From Lewinellaceae bacterium (GTDB taxonomy: Bacteria > Bacteroidota > Bacteroidia > Chitinophagales > Saprospiraceae), in NCBI GenBank assembly GCA_020636155.1, contig JACJYM010000007.1, positions 1 through 64,000 on the forward strand: a stretch of 64,000 bases of DNA. The letters are read 5' to 3'. A program made the translations under genes and the position numbers. The first letter of the stretch is position 1. Every line of letters begins with the position of its first letter. Below the pieces are notes generated by a model. That model saw only the letters and a program-made list of their open reading frames with translations, was not told the origin of the DNA and ran no database searches. Shown here one piece after another: positions 37,792 to 47,688 of this stretch.

Positions 37792-38469
37792 CTAGACTAT
37801 TGTTTTTATTGCTCTCGTCATTTCACGTTTTCCTATGGGGCCGGGAATGGACTCGACCATAAATCCCACATTTTTTAATGCCCTTTTGAAAGATCCCTTT
37901 GCACAATAGCTTACCAATATTCCTTGAGCCTTAAGTGAGCAGTAAAAACGCTGTAGCAATTCCTCTTCCCACAAAAATGACTGAACGGAAGGCCCGAAAC
38001 CATCGTGATAAATCAAATCATACTCTCGATGAGGGAGTTCGTAATTTTCTATTTTTGTATTTTCTAATTTGAATGAAAAAGAGTAGCCATGATCGTTTTT
38101 ATCCGAATATTTCCCAACTGAATGGGATTTTGAAAACATATCTTTCAAATCCTCTCGCTCTAATACCGCTAGATAATTTAATTCATTCACCTGATTCGTG
38201 CTCAAGGGATATGCCTCTAGCCCGGTATAGCGAACGTTTATTTTCTGAGTTTCCCAATACATATAAGTTCTTAACATATTGAGGCCAGTACCAAAACCCA
38301 TTTCAAAAATTGAAATTTCATCCTGGTTGTGAAAATATTTTAATCCGGAATCAATAAACACATGATCGGTCTCTTGAATAGATCCATGCATGGAATGATA
38401 ACTTGCATTGAAAATCGACGAAAAAACACTTGAGGAGCCGTCTTCTGTGAGGATTACCTTAGAAAACAT
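37792..38469 (-). CDS. mnmD: tRNA 5-methylaminomethyl-2-thiouridine methyltransferase (MnmD type)
   Basis: 225 residues. FEMGFGTGLNML is the SAM-binding motif. LIYHDGFGPS and LVSYCAKGSFKRALKNVGF are the conserved blocks of the DUF752/MnmD family. The domain is stand-alone, without the FAD-dependent MnmC1 part, and performs the last methylation of the wobble uridine side chain. It begins at the stop of the YtxJ gene (one-base overlap). Confidence 0.9.
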   Translation of the reverse strand: MFSKVILTEDGSSSVFSSIFNASYHSMHGSIQETDHVFIDSGLKYFHNQDEISIFEMGFGTGLNMLRTYMYWETQKINVRYTGLEAYPLSTNQVNELNYLAVLEREDLKDMFSKSHSVGKYSDKNDHGYSFSFKLENTKIENYELPHREYDLIYHDGFGPSVQSFLWEEELLQRFYCSLKAQGILVSYCAKGSFKRALKNVGFMVESIPGPIGKREMTRAIKTIV

Positions 38470-38810
38470 TATGAAAAACGGAGATATTCTAAGATTTCTG
38501 AAGGTTCAATATCCAAGTGGGAAAGGTCAAGTACGCATTCGCCATGATCAATAACTATTAATTGAGGAGATTCGTGGTGAACGTGGTATTTTTCGGCGAT
38601 ATGGTTGGATTCATCTCTGTATCTGAGCAAGTCCAAAAAGTAAAATTTATTAATAGGTGCCGATTCGAAAGCATCCTCAAGACGCAAGAGAGCCACCTTA
38701 CTTAATGGGCAAGAAGTAGAATGTTTAAAAATAAATATTGGATGCTCTTTACTAGTAACATCCAATTTATTATAATCAACGGGAGGAATTAGTTCAATCC
38801 AATCAATCAC
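38469..38810 (-). CDS. ytxJ: YtxJ/BrxC-like thiol-redox protein
   Basis: 113 residues starting at GTG 38810. The thioredoxin-like fold carries FKHSTSCPLSKVAL with a single-cysteine active site (CPLS) and YHVHHESPQLIV (cis-proline). YtxJ/BrxC proteins act in bacillithiol-linked disulfide exchange, and Bacteroidota of this kind often make bacillithiol, so that role is inferred. The start overlaps the stop of the small lipoprotein gene as GTGA, and the end overlaps mnmD, so the three are probably translated together. Confidence 0.85.
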   Translation of the reverse strand: MIDWIELIPPVDYNKLDVTSKEHPIFIFKHSTSCPLSKVALLRLEDAFESAPINKFYFLDLLRYRDESNHIAEKYHVHHESPQLIVIDHGECVLDLSHLDIEPSEILEYLRFS

Positions 38811-38956
38811 TTAATGATCACACTTTTAAGGACGTCGGTGGCCGCTTCTAATTCGTATGGACAACCATATCCACCTCTACTACAACTGCTGAACAAAACA
38901 ACGCCAACAACTAAAACTAACATTATTTTCCAGTTATTTGAAATACTCTTTAACAT
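38807..38956 (-). CDS. Small (49-residue) lipoprotein
   Basis: A short gene starting at ATG 38956. A basic start and hydrophobic segment (IMLVLVVGVVLF) end in SSC, a lipobox, with cysteine at residue 25. The mature part of 25 residues begins CSRGGYGCPYELEAATD. Such tiny lipoproteins with a GYGCPY motif recur in Bacteroidota, function unknown. The stop overlaps the GTG of the ytxJ gene, supporting that it is real. Confidence 0.75.
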   Translation of the reverse strand: MLKSISNNWKIMLVLVVGVVLFSSCSRGGYGCPYELEAATDVLKSVIIK

Positions 38957-39098
38957 GACTATTCTTAATTTAAAATTTTTCGTAATATTTAGTATCGAAA
39001 ATTGAACGCAAAGATGGTAATAATTATTTCTTTTACATAAAGATTAACAAAATATTAGAATCTCACCCAGATGCAAATGAATCAAAAACGAGAAACAC

Positions 39099-40424
39099 AT
39101 GAATGAAGCCAAAAGAATACATTTAATTGCGATAGGAGGGGCTGCCATGCACAATTTGGCTCTTGCCCTTCATGACAATGGGAATATCGTCTCAGGATCT
39201 GATGATCAGATATATGAACCTTCACTTTCAAGGTTGAACGCTAAAGGACTTTTACCTGTTGAGATGGGCTGGTTTCCCGAAAAAATCTCTCCTGCTATTG
39301 ATATAATAATTTTGGGAATGCATGCCAAAATAGATAATCCAGAATTGCTGCGAGCTCTGGAGTTAGATATTCCTGTCATGAGCTATCCCGAGTACGTGGC
39401 TCTTGCATCAAAGAATAAGAAAAGGGTAGTGGTTGCTGGGAGTCATGGTAAGACCACCACGACCTCGATTATTATGCACATACTTAGAGAAAATAATATG
39501 GATTTTGACTATTTGGTCGGGTCTATTATTGATGGTTTTGATAATATGGTAAGACTAAGTGAGGCGCCATTGATTATAATCGAGGGTGATGAATATTTAA
39601 GTAGTGCTTTAGATTTGCGGCCAAAAATAGCTCATTATCAATCAGATATAAGCATTATCACTGGGATAGCTTGGGATCACATTAATGTTTTTCCAACGTT
39701 TGATGAATATTTAAAAGTATTTGAGAATTACATCAATTCACACAATGAAGACGCTAAGATATACTATTGCGAAGAAGATATTCATCTAAATAATTTTGCT
39801 CAAAATCATACAAATATGTTGCCTTATCATGGTTTTGATAAAGATCGAAACGGGAATATTATGTTAAATGGAGAAGCATATAAATTCCCAATGATAGGAG
39901 AACATAATCTGAAAAATGCACAGGCAGCCTTTCTTGTATGTCAAGAACTTGGTGTTTCTCAAATTGAATTTTTTCAAGCTTTGTCTACATTTACAGGAGC
40001 TAAAAAACGGCTACAGCTTATGAATGATAATGGAAAAGTTAAAATCTTTCTTGATTTCGCTCATTCGCCATCCAAAGTGAAAGCAACAGTTGATGCCGTT
40101 AAATCGTGGTTTCCAGATAAGGAATTAATTGCATTTTTTGAATTGCACACATATTCTAGTTTGCAAGAAAATTTTTTGGTGCATTATAAAAGCTCGTTGG
40201 ATAAAGCTGACCGTGCTTATGTGTTGTATAATGAGGATACTTTAAAAATTAAAAATCGTAAGGCGCCTGATGCAGAAAAAATAATCCAAGGATTCGGCAA
40301 TGATGCTATTAAGATAATTAATAATAAAATAGCTTTTGAAGAGGAATACGAAGATGCTATTAAAGGCGAAAATAGAGTGGTGTTACTAATGAGTTCTGGA
40401 GATTTATTTGGTGTAAAGATATAA
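39099..40424 (+). CDS. mpl: Mur-ligase family enzyme, Mpl type (muropeptide ligase)
   Basis: 441 residues. The ATP site is VVAGSHGKTTTTSI. The N-terminal IHLIAIGGAAMHNLALAL is the UDP-sugar binding fold of MurC/Mpl. IEGDEYLSSALD and HNLKNAQAAF are further family motifs. Length and the GGAAMHN start favour Mpl, which joins UDP-MurNAc to the recycled tripeptide Ala-Glu-DAP, over MurC. It is a single gene with the lipoprotein-ytxJ-mnmD block divergent on its left. Confidence 0.88.
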   Translation: MNEAKRIHLIAIGGAAMHNLALALHDNGNIVSGSDDQIYEPSLSRLNAKGLLPVEMGWFPEKISPAIDIIILGMHAKIDNPELLRALELDIPVMSYPEYVALASKNKKRVVVAGSHGKTTTTSIIMHILRENNMDFDYLVGSIIDGFDNMVRLSEAPLIIIEGDEYLSSALDLRPKIAHYQSDISIITGIAWDHINVFPTFDEYLKVFENYINSHNEDAKIYYCEEDIHLNNFAQNHTNMLPYHGFDKDRNGNIMLNGEAYKFPMIGEHNLKNAQAAFLVCQELGVSQIEFFQALSTFTGAKKRLQLMNDNGKVKIFLDFAHSPSKVKATVDAVKSWFPDKELIAFFELHTYSSLQENFLVHYKSSLDKADRAYVLYNEDTLKIKNRKAPDAEKIIQGFGNDAIKIINNKIAFEEEYEDAIKGENRVVLLMSSGDLFGVKI

Positions 40425-40529
40425 TGGGCAATAAACTGAGAAAATACAATTTAACATAATATTAATTATGGGACAAATACATAAAATTTAAAGTATCTAA
40501 AGGTGGTATTCTGATATGCTCAAAATATT

Positions 40530-42842
40530 TTACTTAGGAAACAAGTATCCAACTCTAAGATTCCATCTAAATTTATCGACATCATTAACCCAAGTGCAAT
40601 CAAAATCAATAGGTCCGATTAAAGAATTATAGGAAAACATACATCCAGCAGAAGCTAAAACACTAATACCACTGGTGTCAAAATTAGTCCATTTGTTGTT
40701 AGATTTAAATAATTGACTGGCAAAATCGCTTAAATCCCCATACGCCACGTTGGCGATAGAAAAATGCGGTGTTACATAGTAATCATAATTGTAACGATAT
40801 TGTAGTGATAACGTCGTAGATAAATATTGTGTAGCTAAAATTTCATTTCTTTTCAGGCCATAAAATTCTAATTGGTACGATCTATAATAATCCGTAATCC
40901 CTCCTATGAAAAATTTGGATCCGAACGCGTAGGATTCAAAATTTAATTGAGAATTTTCATCGATTAATGTATTTCCTATATTCACGGAGGCGCTTAATAT
41001 TGTATGTGAGCTCAATCTAAATAATTGTTGAAAATCAAACTGAAATATCCAATAACCATTGACTTTACCTTCGACCTCAGATAAATTATTATCAATATAA
41101 GAGACGGCCACATGATTACTTAAGTTTCTATTCAATTTTACCCGGATATATCTACCTGAGTTGGGATAAAGGACTTTGTTTAAGCTATTGAACTCATATT
41201 TTAAGAATAAATCTAGAGTATGGAAATTATACTTCTTTATTCCATAAATTCCGGGATTGATTTCTGCATTTATTATAGGGTGAAAATGAGTCAATTCGTA
41301 TTTGATACCAAGCCCGATAAAACTTTGAAGATTATTAATATTTTTATTGAATTCATTTAAAAAATTGAAATATCGATATCGAAAATAATCAGCTTCGAAG
41401 CCCTTCTGATATATACTTTCTCGAGATTGGAGTGCAAGTGCTTCTGCTTTCCACCACCAATTCCTCTCATGACCCACATGAATAATATTTTGTAATCTGA
41501 TTTTCGGCTGCTCTGCTAAATCAATAGAAATGAGGGATCGAGAAGCCGGCCCCGTAATGTTCCTACCGGTATAGTTAAGAATGAGACCTACCCCATTATG
41601 TCTATCATAATGAATCGAAGCTTTAAATCTATGTTTATCTCTTTCTTTTGCATCTATTTCTAAGGTTGTTTTGGACTCATGATTGGAAATATTGTATGAT
41701 AATTTTTCAAACAGGGTGCTACCCATTGCATTGACTAATCCTTGCTCGATGGCATCTATTTGATTATATTTACCGATTTCAACACCTATTCTAGCTTTTA
41801 TATATTTGTAGTTTTCAGGATTGACTCCTGTAAAAATCTCTTCATCAATAACTAAGCTATCTAGTGGTATTGGCTGATGTCGTGTTCTTTGTTTAAAATT
41901 TTTTAGCTGATATGAAAGGGATTGCAACTGTGGAAGTACTTCTTTTAAGGCAATACTTCCATCATCAATAAAATCATTCAATTTATCAAAATCACCGGAT
42001 GAATACTTAAGGTTGGGAAAATTATTCACTAAAATATCACACAATTTTTTACTTTCTTCATGATGAAGATTACTTATGAGCATTCCCGTCTGAAAAAGCA
42101 GGTCAGATAGATTATTTAATCCTTCTTTGCTCACCATTCCTTCGCCTACATCGCTTCCAATAATAATATCTGCCCCCCATTTTTTAGCAATATCAGTTGG
42201 AAAATTATTCAGTACTCCCCCATCGAGAAGGATCTTATCATCTAGTACCACTGGGTCAAATAAGGCCGGTATCGACATACTGGCTCTCATGGCCACTGCC
42301 AGACTACCTTTATCAATCACAAATTCCTTGCCCGTCACAATATTAGTTGTAACTGATCGGAAGGGTATGTTTAATTCATCAAAGTTTTTTAAAGAATAAG
42401 TGCTTACTGTTAATTTTTCAAACAGATTCATCAAGTTAAAATCATTCAACAAATAGTTTGAAGTTTTAAATCTACCGTGATTTATATTGAGTTCAGTTAA
42501 GTATTCTTCGTACTCTGATTTTTCTTCAACTGCTACATCTCTTAGACTCACACCTTCAGAAAATAGTTCATTCCAATTGACTTGACTAGCCATATTGTAT
42601 ATATCATCACCTGAATATCCCATGGCATATAATCCTCCTACAATGGAGCCCATACTGGTTCCGATAATGATATCAGGGACAATACCTAGAGAATCTAGTG
42701 TCTGGAGCACGGGAATATGAACAAATCCTTTGGCACCACCACCACTTAATACTAAAGCTACCTTTGGCTTGACAGACTGCGAATAAACGGATGAAATGAC
42801 ACTGCAAAACAATAAAAAAGTTAGTAATTTTCGTAATTGCAT
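40530..42842 (-). CDS. Patatin-like phospholipase with C-terminal Omp85-type barrel
   Basis: 770 residues. A signal peptide (1-21) is followed by the patatin domain with oxyanion GGGAKG (34-39), nucleophile S63 in GTSMG and the catalytic aspartate in DGGVLNNFP. A POTRA-like segment (about 330-400) and a 16-strand surface-antigen barrel reach the C-terminus. This is the architecture of PlpD-type proteins, where the barrel exports or anchors its own lipase domain in the outer membrane. It is monocistronic, convergent with mpl. Confidence 0.92.
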   Translation of the reverse strand: MQLRKLLTFLLFCSVISSVYSQSVKPKVALVLSGGGAKGFVHIPVLQTLDSLGIVPDIIIGTSMGSIVGGLYAMGYSGDDIYNMASQVNWNELFSEGVSLRDVAVEEKSEYEEYLTELNINHGRFKTSNYLLNDFNLMNLFEKLTVSTYSLKNFDELNIPFRSVTTNIVTGKEFVIDKGSLAVAMRASMSIPALFDPVVLDDKILLDGGVLNNFPTDIAKKWGADIIIGSDVGEGMVSKEGLNNLSDLLFQTGMLISNLHHEESKKLCDILVNNFPNLKYSSGDFDKLNDFIDDGSIALKEVLPQLQSLSYQLKNFKQRTRHQPIPLDSLVIDEEIFTGVNPENYKYIKARIGVEIGKYNQIDAIEQGLVNAMGSTLFEKLSYNISNHESKTTLEIDAKERDKHRFKASIHYDRHNGVGLILNYTGRNITGPASRSLISIDLAEQPKIRLQNIIHVGHERNWWWKAEALALQSRESIYQKGFEADYFRYRYFNFLNEFNKNINNLQSFIGLGIKYELTHFHPIINAEINPGIYGIKKYNFHTLDLFLKYEFNSLNKVLYPNSGRYIRVKLNRNLSNHVAVSYIDNNLSEVEGKVNGYWIFQFDFQQLFRLSSHTILSASVNIGNTLIDENSQLNFESYAFGSKFFIGGITDYYRSYQLEFYGLKRNEILATQYLSTTLSLQYRYNYDYYVTPHFSIANVAYGDLSDFASQLFKSNNKWTNFDTSGISVLASAGCMFSYNSLIGPIDFDCTWVNDVDKFRWNLRVGYLFPK

Positions 42843-42986
42843 AACTATTGTTGGTATTTAATTATGAACATTTACAAATTTACTTGATAATCATGTGAAA
42901 TGAATAAGAATGTCTTAGAATTATTAAAAATAACAACATATGTGTATATTTTATATTTATTTTATGGCGATATGTTAGATATTAAT

Positions 42987-42994
42987 TACTTTTG
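42987..42994 (+). promoter_or_regulatory. Putative -7 box for the deoxynucleoside kinase gene
   Basis: TACTTTTG matches TAnnTTTG and lies 30 bases before the TTG start at 43025. The surrounding 16 bases (42984-42999) are identical to those before the zinc-finger gene at 3139-3154. A -33 element is not clear. Confidence 0.4.
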
Positions 42995-43024
42995 ATGTAT
43001 TAATAATTAAAAGGTTTACTGAAA

Positions 43025-43654
43025 TTGACTGAAATAAAACACATTGCTATTGCCGGAAATATCGGCGCCGGAAAAACCACTCTTACCAATATGCTGGCTC
43101 AGCATTATAAGTGGGAAGCAATGTATGAAGACACCAACACCAATCCCTATCTTAGTGACTTCTATGACGATATGAATCGTTGGGCTTTCAATCTACAAAT
43201 TTACTTTTTGAATAGTCGTTACCAGCAAATTTTGAATATCAGGAATGGCAATAAAACCGTGATTCAGGATAGAACCATTTATGAAGATGCCAATATTTTT
43301 GCACCAAATCTACATGACATGGGTCTGATGAACAAGCGTGATTTTGAGAATTATTACCAACTTTTTAAAACCATGTCGTCCCAAGTAGAAGCACCTGATT
43401 TGCTAATTTATCTCAAAGCGAGCATTCCGACCTTAGTCGAGCATATACAACTTAGAGGCCGAGATTATGAAGGCAATATGAGCCTAGATTACCTCAAACG
43501 ACTGAATTCTAAATATGAGAATTGGATATCCAATTATACCGAAGGTAAACTTTTGGTCATCGACGTCGATAAACTTAATTTCAAGGAACGAAAAGAAGAT
43601 TTCGGCTATATCATTAATTTAATAGAAGCCGACATTCACGGACTTTTTAACTAA
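43025..43654 (+). CDS. Deoxynucleoside kinase
   Basis: 209 residues starting at TTG 43025; no ATG fits. The P-loop AGNIGAGKTT (10-19), the QDRTIYED motif (DRS/ERS box) near 80 and the LID-like LRGRDYEGNM are characteristic of the dNK/dGK family. The enzyme phosphorylates a salvaged deoxynucleoside; purine or pyrimidine preference is not decidable. It overlaps the convergent HMA gene by eight bases. Confidence 0.9.
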   Translation: MTEIKHIAIAGNIGAGKTTLTNMLAQHYKWEAMYEDTNTNPYLSDFYDDMNRWAFNLQIYFLNSRYQQILNIRNGNKTVIQDRTIYEDANIFAPNLHDMGLMNKRDFENYYQLFKTMSSQVEAPDLLIYLKASIPTLVEHIQLRGRDYEGNMSLDYLKRLNSKYENWISNYTEGKLLVIDVDKLNFKERKEDFGYIINLIEADIHGLFN

Positions 43655-43919
43655 TTTTCCCAATCATACATGACACGTACGATTTGGCCTTTTGGAAGCC
43701 AGTTCCCTCACCTTCTAGTGGGTATCCCATGTCAGCGAGTGATTTTACCACACCTTCAACTTGTAATTCGCTTTCTGCATCAAATTTAACTTCTTGATTT
43801 TCAATGTCTACTTCTAAGTTAGATACACCATCTATTGAAGACAATTTTTTAACAATAGTATTGGCGCAGCCTCCACATTTTATATTTTCAACTTTAAGTA
43901 AATAATTCACTGTTTTCAA
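43647..43919 (-). CDS. HMA-domain metal-binding protein
   Basis: 90 residues. A ferredoxin-like heavy-metal-associated domain (1-68) has the metal loop KCGGCANTI (CxxC), followed by DGVSNLEVDIENQEVKF. A short C-terminal tail contains one more cysteine. Such small proteins carry copper or related metals to partners; no metal ATPase gene is nearby. It is the last gene of the TRAP transporter unit, 35 bases after dctM. Confidence 0.85.
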   Translation of the reverse strand: MKTVNYLLKVENIKCGGCANTIVKKLSSIDGVSNLEVDIENQEVKFDAESELQVEGVVKSLADMGYPLEGEGTGFQKAKSYVSCMIGKIS

Positions 43920-43954
43920 TTTTATTTAATGAACAACTAAAGTTTAATTTTGGT

Positions 43955-45235
43955 TTAAATCCACCAACTTGGATAAAAATAAACCAATAAAAGCAGTAAT
44001 AATTGGATAATCAAAAATGGGATAACCCCTTTGTATATATTTATGGTCTTTACTTCTGGAGGCGCAACGCCTTTCAAATAAAACAAGGCAAATCCAAAGG
44101 GCGGTGTCAAAAAGGAGGTTTGAAGATTAAGGGCCATTAATAGACCTATCCATATTAAATTGACTTTATACATCGTGAGAATAGGAAGAACCACTGGTAC
44201 AATGATGAAAATAATCTCAATAAAATCAATAAAAAATCCGGCAATAAATATAACAATCATGAGGATTAATATAAACCTAGATGCGGGCATATCGCTGTTT
44301 TGAACAAAGTCCAATAACAATTTTTCACCTTGAAGTCCTCTAAAAACCAAAGAAAATGTGGCGGCACCGAACAGAATTAGGAAGACCATGCTGGTCAACT
44401 GACTCGTCTGAATTGCAGATTCTTTGATTATTTTAAAAGAAATTTTGCGACTTATAAAGGCAATTAGCATGGCTCCCATCGCACCAACTGCCGCTGCTTC
44501 TGTTGGCGATGCAATTCCTGAAAAAATACTCCCCAAAACCAAGAATATGAGTAATAATGGCAGAACAAAAACTTTTAGTACTTTTCTCCTCGACGGTATG
44601 GAAAAATGAACTTCGTCCTGATTGCTGTTTAATTTATTACTACCGATATTGAAGGAAAGTAATACATAAATAATATAGGCCATAACAAGTAAAAATCCAG
44701 GTAAAAAAGACACGGCAAACAAATCACCTACGGAAACATTTAGGACACTTCCTAATAAAATCAGTACTATGGACGGAGGTATTATCTGCCCGAGAGTACC
44801 TGATGCAGCGATAGTTCCGGTACTGATTGATTGGCTGTAGCCAACTTTGAGCATACTGGGAAGCGAGATGAGTCCCATTGTGATGACCGTCGCTCCTACT
44901 ATTCCCGTACTCGCGGCGAGCATTGCACCCACTATAATCACGGACACAGCTAGTCCTCCTCTTAGTTTTCCAAAAAGTGCCGCCATTGTCGTCAACAAAT
45001 CTTCGGCTAGGCCGGACTTTTCAAGCATAATGCCCATAAATATAAACAAGGGTACAGAAATAAGGACATAATTTTGAAGCACACCCATAAGCCTCATAGG
45101 CAATACGGATAAAAAATCAGGTACGAACAGCAGCCCAAAAATAGTCGATATACCGCCCAAAACCAAGGCTATGGGAAAGCCTAAAAGTGTAACCACTAAA
45201 ATCAATAAAAACAAGACCAATGCTAACCACTCCAT
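43955..45235 (-). CDS. dctM: TRAP transporter large permease (DctM)
   Basis: 426 residues with about 12 membrane segments. TGIVGATVITMGLISLP, GTLGQIIPPSIVLI and the C-terminal LQTSFLTPPFGFALFYLKG are DctM signatures. It is the ion-driven transport subunit for a carboxylate-type solute and needs DctQ and a periplasmic DctP. DctQ overlaps it by 13 bases. No DctP gene is present in the window, so the binding protein must be elsewhere. Confidence 0.93.
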   Translation of the reverse strand: MEWLALVLFLLILVVTLLGFPIALVLGGISTIFGLLFVPDFLSVLPMRLMGVLQNYVLISVPLFIFMGIMLEKSGLAEDLLTTMAALFGKLRGGLAVSVIIVGAMLAASTGIVGATVITMGLISLPSMLKVGYSQSISTGTIAASGTLGQIIPPSIVLILLGSVLNVSVGDLFAVSFLPGFLLVMAYIIYVLLSFNIGSNKLNSNQDEVHFSIPSRRKVLKVFVLPLLLIFLVLGSIFSGIASPTEAAAVGAMGAMLIAFISRKISFKIIKESAIQTSQLTSMVFLILFGAATFSLVFRGLQGEKLLLDFVQNSDMPASRFILILMIVIFIAGFFIDFIEIIFIIVPVVLPILTMYKVNLIWIGLLMALNLQTSFLTPPFGFALFYLKGVAPPEVKTINIYKGVIPFLIIQLLLLLLVYFYPSWWI

Positions 45236-45675
45236 GCCTTACTTTTGTTTTTGAATGATAAAATGGCCTTATATAACTCAATTACACCTTGAATTAATAA
45301 TAATACAAATGATACGACGATAAAGAATTTTATTACATACCTAGCGGGCATTCCTCCGGGGTCGGGTGAGCCCTCACGCATGTGGAAAGAGTTGATAAAT
45401 AAAGTGTAGGATTTTTCAATACCAACGATACACCACGGAATCAAGAGAAATACATAACCAATAATATTCAAGACATCCTGTTTCTTCTGAGGCCATTTAG
45501 AGTAAAAAACATCAACTCTTACGTGTTTATCAGCGGCCAATGTATAAGAAAAACCTAGTAAGAAAATCAAAGAGAAAATGTACCATTCTAAATCAATGAC
45601 CCATGCATTTGACTTATTAAAAAGATAACGCATCATGACATCAATGCAGATGATAATAATCAATACCAAAACCAA
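45223..45675 (-). CDS. dctQ: TRAP transporter small permease (DctQ), N-terminus frameshifted
   Basis: The open frame covers 150 residues with four membrane segments and the DctQ motif NKSNAWVIDLEWYIF, LGFSYTLAADKHVRVDVFY. The natural start is probably ATG 45735-45737: in another frame it reads MQKSNNKLEKLIIKIG, then joins at the run of three C at 45690-45692 to SSSYLVLVLIIII. One missing C (G on the coding strand) would repair it. If the base is truly absent, the protein lacks its first 20 residues. It is cotranscribed with dctM. Confidence 0.85.
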   Translation of the reverse strand: MVLVLIIIICIDVMMRYLFNKSNAWVIDLEWYIFSLIFLLGFSYTLAADKHVRVDVFYSKWPQKKQDVLNIIGYVFLLIPWCIVGIEKSYTLFINSFHMREGSPDPGGMPARYVIKFFIVVSFVLLLIQGVIELYKAILSFKNKSKAWSG

Positions 45676-45749
45676 ATAACTGCTGCTCTCCCTATCTTGA
45701 TAATGAGTTTTTCGAGCTTGTTATTAGATTTTTGCATTCGGGGTGTATA

Positions 45750-47681
45750 TTACTTAATCAAAGTAATGTCACCGGATCTTAGTGTTTCCTCGCCAGTATT
45801 TGGATCGACCAATTCAAGGACATAAACATAAACGCCTTCTTCTGCCATTTTGCCTGAGTATCTTCCGTCCCATCCATACTGAGGGTCATTTACAGGTTTT
45901 GCCTGTAATATCAAAAAAAAACTTGATTTCCCCATCTATCGTACACTGCAAGTCGCTTTATAATGAGGTTTTCATCGAAATGACTGATATAAAACACGTC
46001 ATTCACCCCATCATTATTCGGTGTAAAAATATTCGGAATATGTAGGACATTTATTTGAATATAATCCAGATAAATGCTGCTTGTAATTTTACAACCATCC
46101 GCAAAAGTCAACTCAACCGTATAGCTCGTATTTTCAGTAGTCGTGACCATTGGATTTAGACAATCGGTACAAGACAAGCCATCTGTGGACTCCAACTTAT
46201 AAGAATAGGAATTTCATTGGTCTCTCTACGTTGAGAGAGTATGTATTTTCGCCAATAAGTGTTGATTGTATTTCAGAAAATAAGAGTCAATTTCTTCAAT
46301 ATCGACATTGAATTCTTCCTCACATCCGTCATCTGTCGATAAATGTACTGTATGTATCCCAGGGTTCAACTCAACACTAAACGGTAGTGTTATGATTTGG
46401 CTACTTTGAGGAACACCGTCTATCGATAATTGTAGAGGTAATTCGAGACTCGATTCATTGATCGTAATCATGCCGTTACTACCCTCGCAATAGGCATCCG
46501 TAATATCATAACTTACCATGAGAGGTAAGAAGCTCAAATTTACATTGACTATGCTATCACAACCATTAGAGGCTGCATTGGAAAGCGTGGTAACCCCCAC
46601 AGGATTGTCCATATTATAAAGGTCACTGCCTATCATGATACTGTAATCAATATTACAACTTGTCTCTGAAATAGAAGAATTAGCAACATCCAAAAGTCAA
46701 GCGATACATTAACTATACTATCGCAACCATTAGAAGCCATTCCCACTAGGGGTTACACTACCTCTTGATTATCAATATTAAATGTAATACCTGATAAAGT
46801 AATACTGAAAGATTGATCGCAGGTGGGTGGTAAGAATAAATCGCCTTCTTGAGGCGATAAATAATTTATCTCTACGTGAATAAGGCTATCACAACCTCCT
46901 TGTGCTGCCCCTTGCAGAAGAACATCTCCCGTCGGATTGTCCATATCAAAGGTTTGATTACCTACCGTAAATGTTTCATTTTCATCGCAGGTCGATTCTA
47001 TAAAATCAGGACCCGAAAGCAATATCACTTAGAGTGAGTTGTACTGTAATGATACTGTCACAACCAAACTGAGATACGAGTGTCGTAGTCCCCATTAAAT
47101 GATTCTCATCATAAGTGTCATTACCTATCACAATACTTTGTCCACTACAAATATCTCTATTTAAATCTACATTATTAGAAGTAGCAAAAACCATTTCTTT
47201 GGTAATAGTAGTGTCTAGAACACAACCATTTTCCATAATATTGCTTATTTCTATCCTATACCAAGTATTTTGTTTTGACACAAATATGGTATCGGTAGTG
47301 TAGCCGATGGGTTTATTTGGATCCAATTTCACAGTACCATTTACAGACGTTTCGCTAATATTTTTTGATAGTAGAGCTCAGCTGATTATTACTCTCAAAA
47401 ATATCAAATGTAAAAGATTGCTGTCCTGAAGTTCCTTTATCAATGACAAAATCCCAAACATCTTCATCGCAAAACACCTCGGTCGAAGAATCAAATACAA
47501 ATTGTGGTTTTGGACTGATAGATAAGTAGACATGAGCGGTATCTTCCTGACAGGAATTACCATCTCCTACTACATAGATATATTCCACTAGATTTGACGA
47601 TATACCATTGGTATTTATGGGATTTGGAGTAGGTGCAATATTTCCCAGCACATAAAATCGACCTCCCGAGTCTTCATTCAT
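45750..47681 (-). pseudogene. 3' part of giant T9SS-secreted protein gene, broken into six frames
   Basis: Fragments in successive frames: 47355-47681, 47006-47332, 46753-47028, 46226-46693, 45911-46195 and 45750-45935. They continue the protein encoded at 47689-52161. Several units of a Cys-containing repeat with GCDSIVNV or GCDSLIHV follow each other. Next come SCTDCLNPMVTTTENTSYTV and a type B T9SS sorting domain (IFTPNNDGVNDVF, DRWGNQVF, GWDGRY, GVYVYVLEL). Breaks often fall in homopolymers: T5 at 47721-47725, T6 at 47362-47367 and A9 at 45913-45921. Confidence 0.85.
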
Positions 47682-47688
47682 AAGGCCA

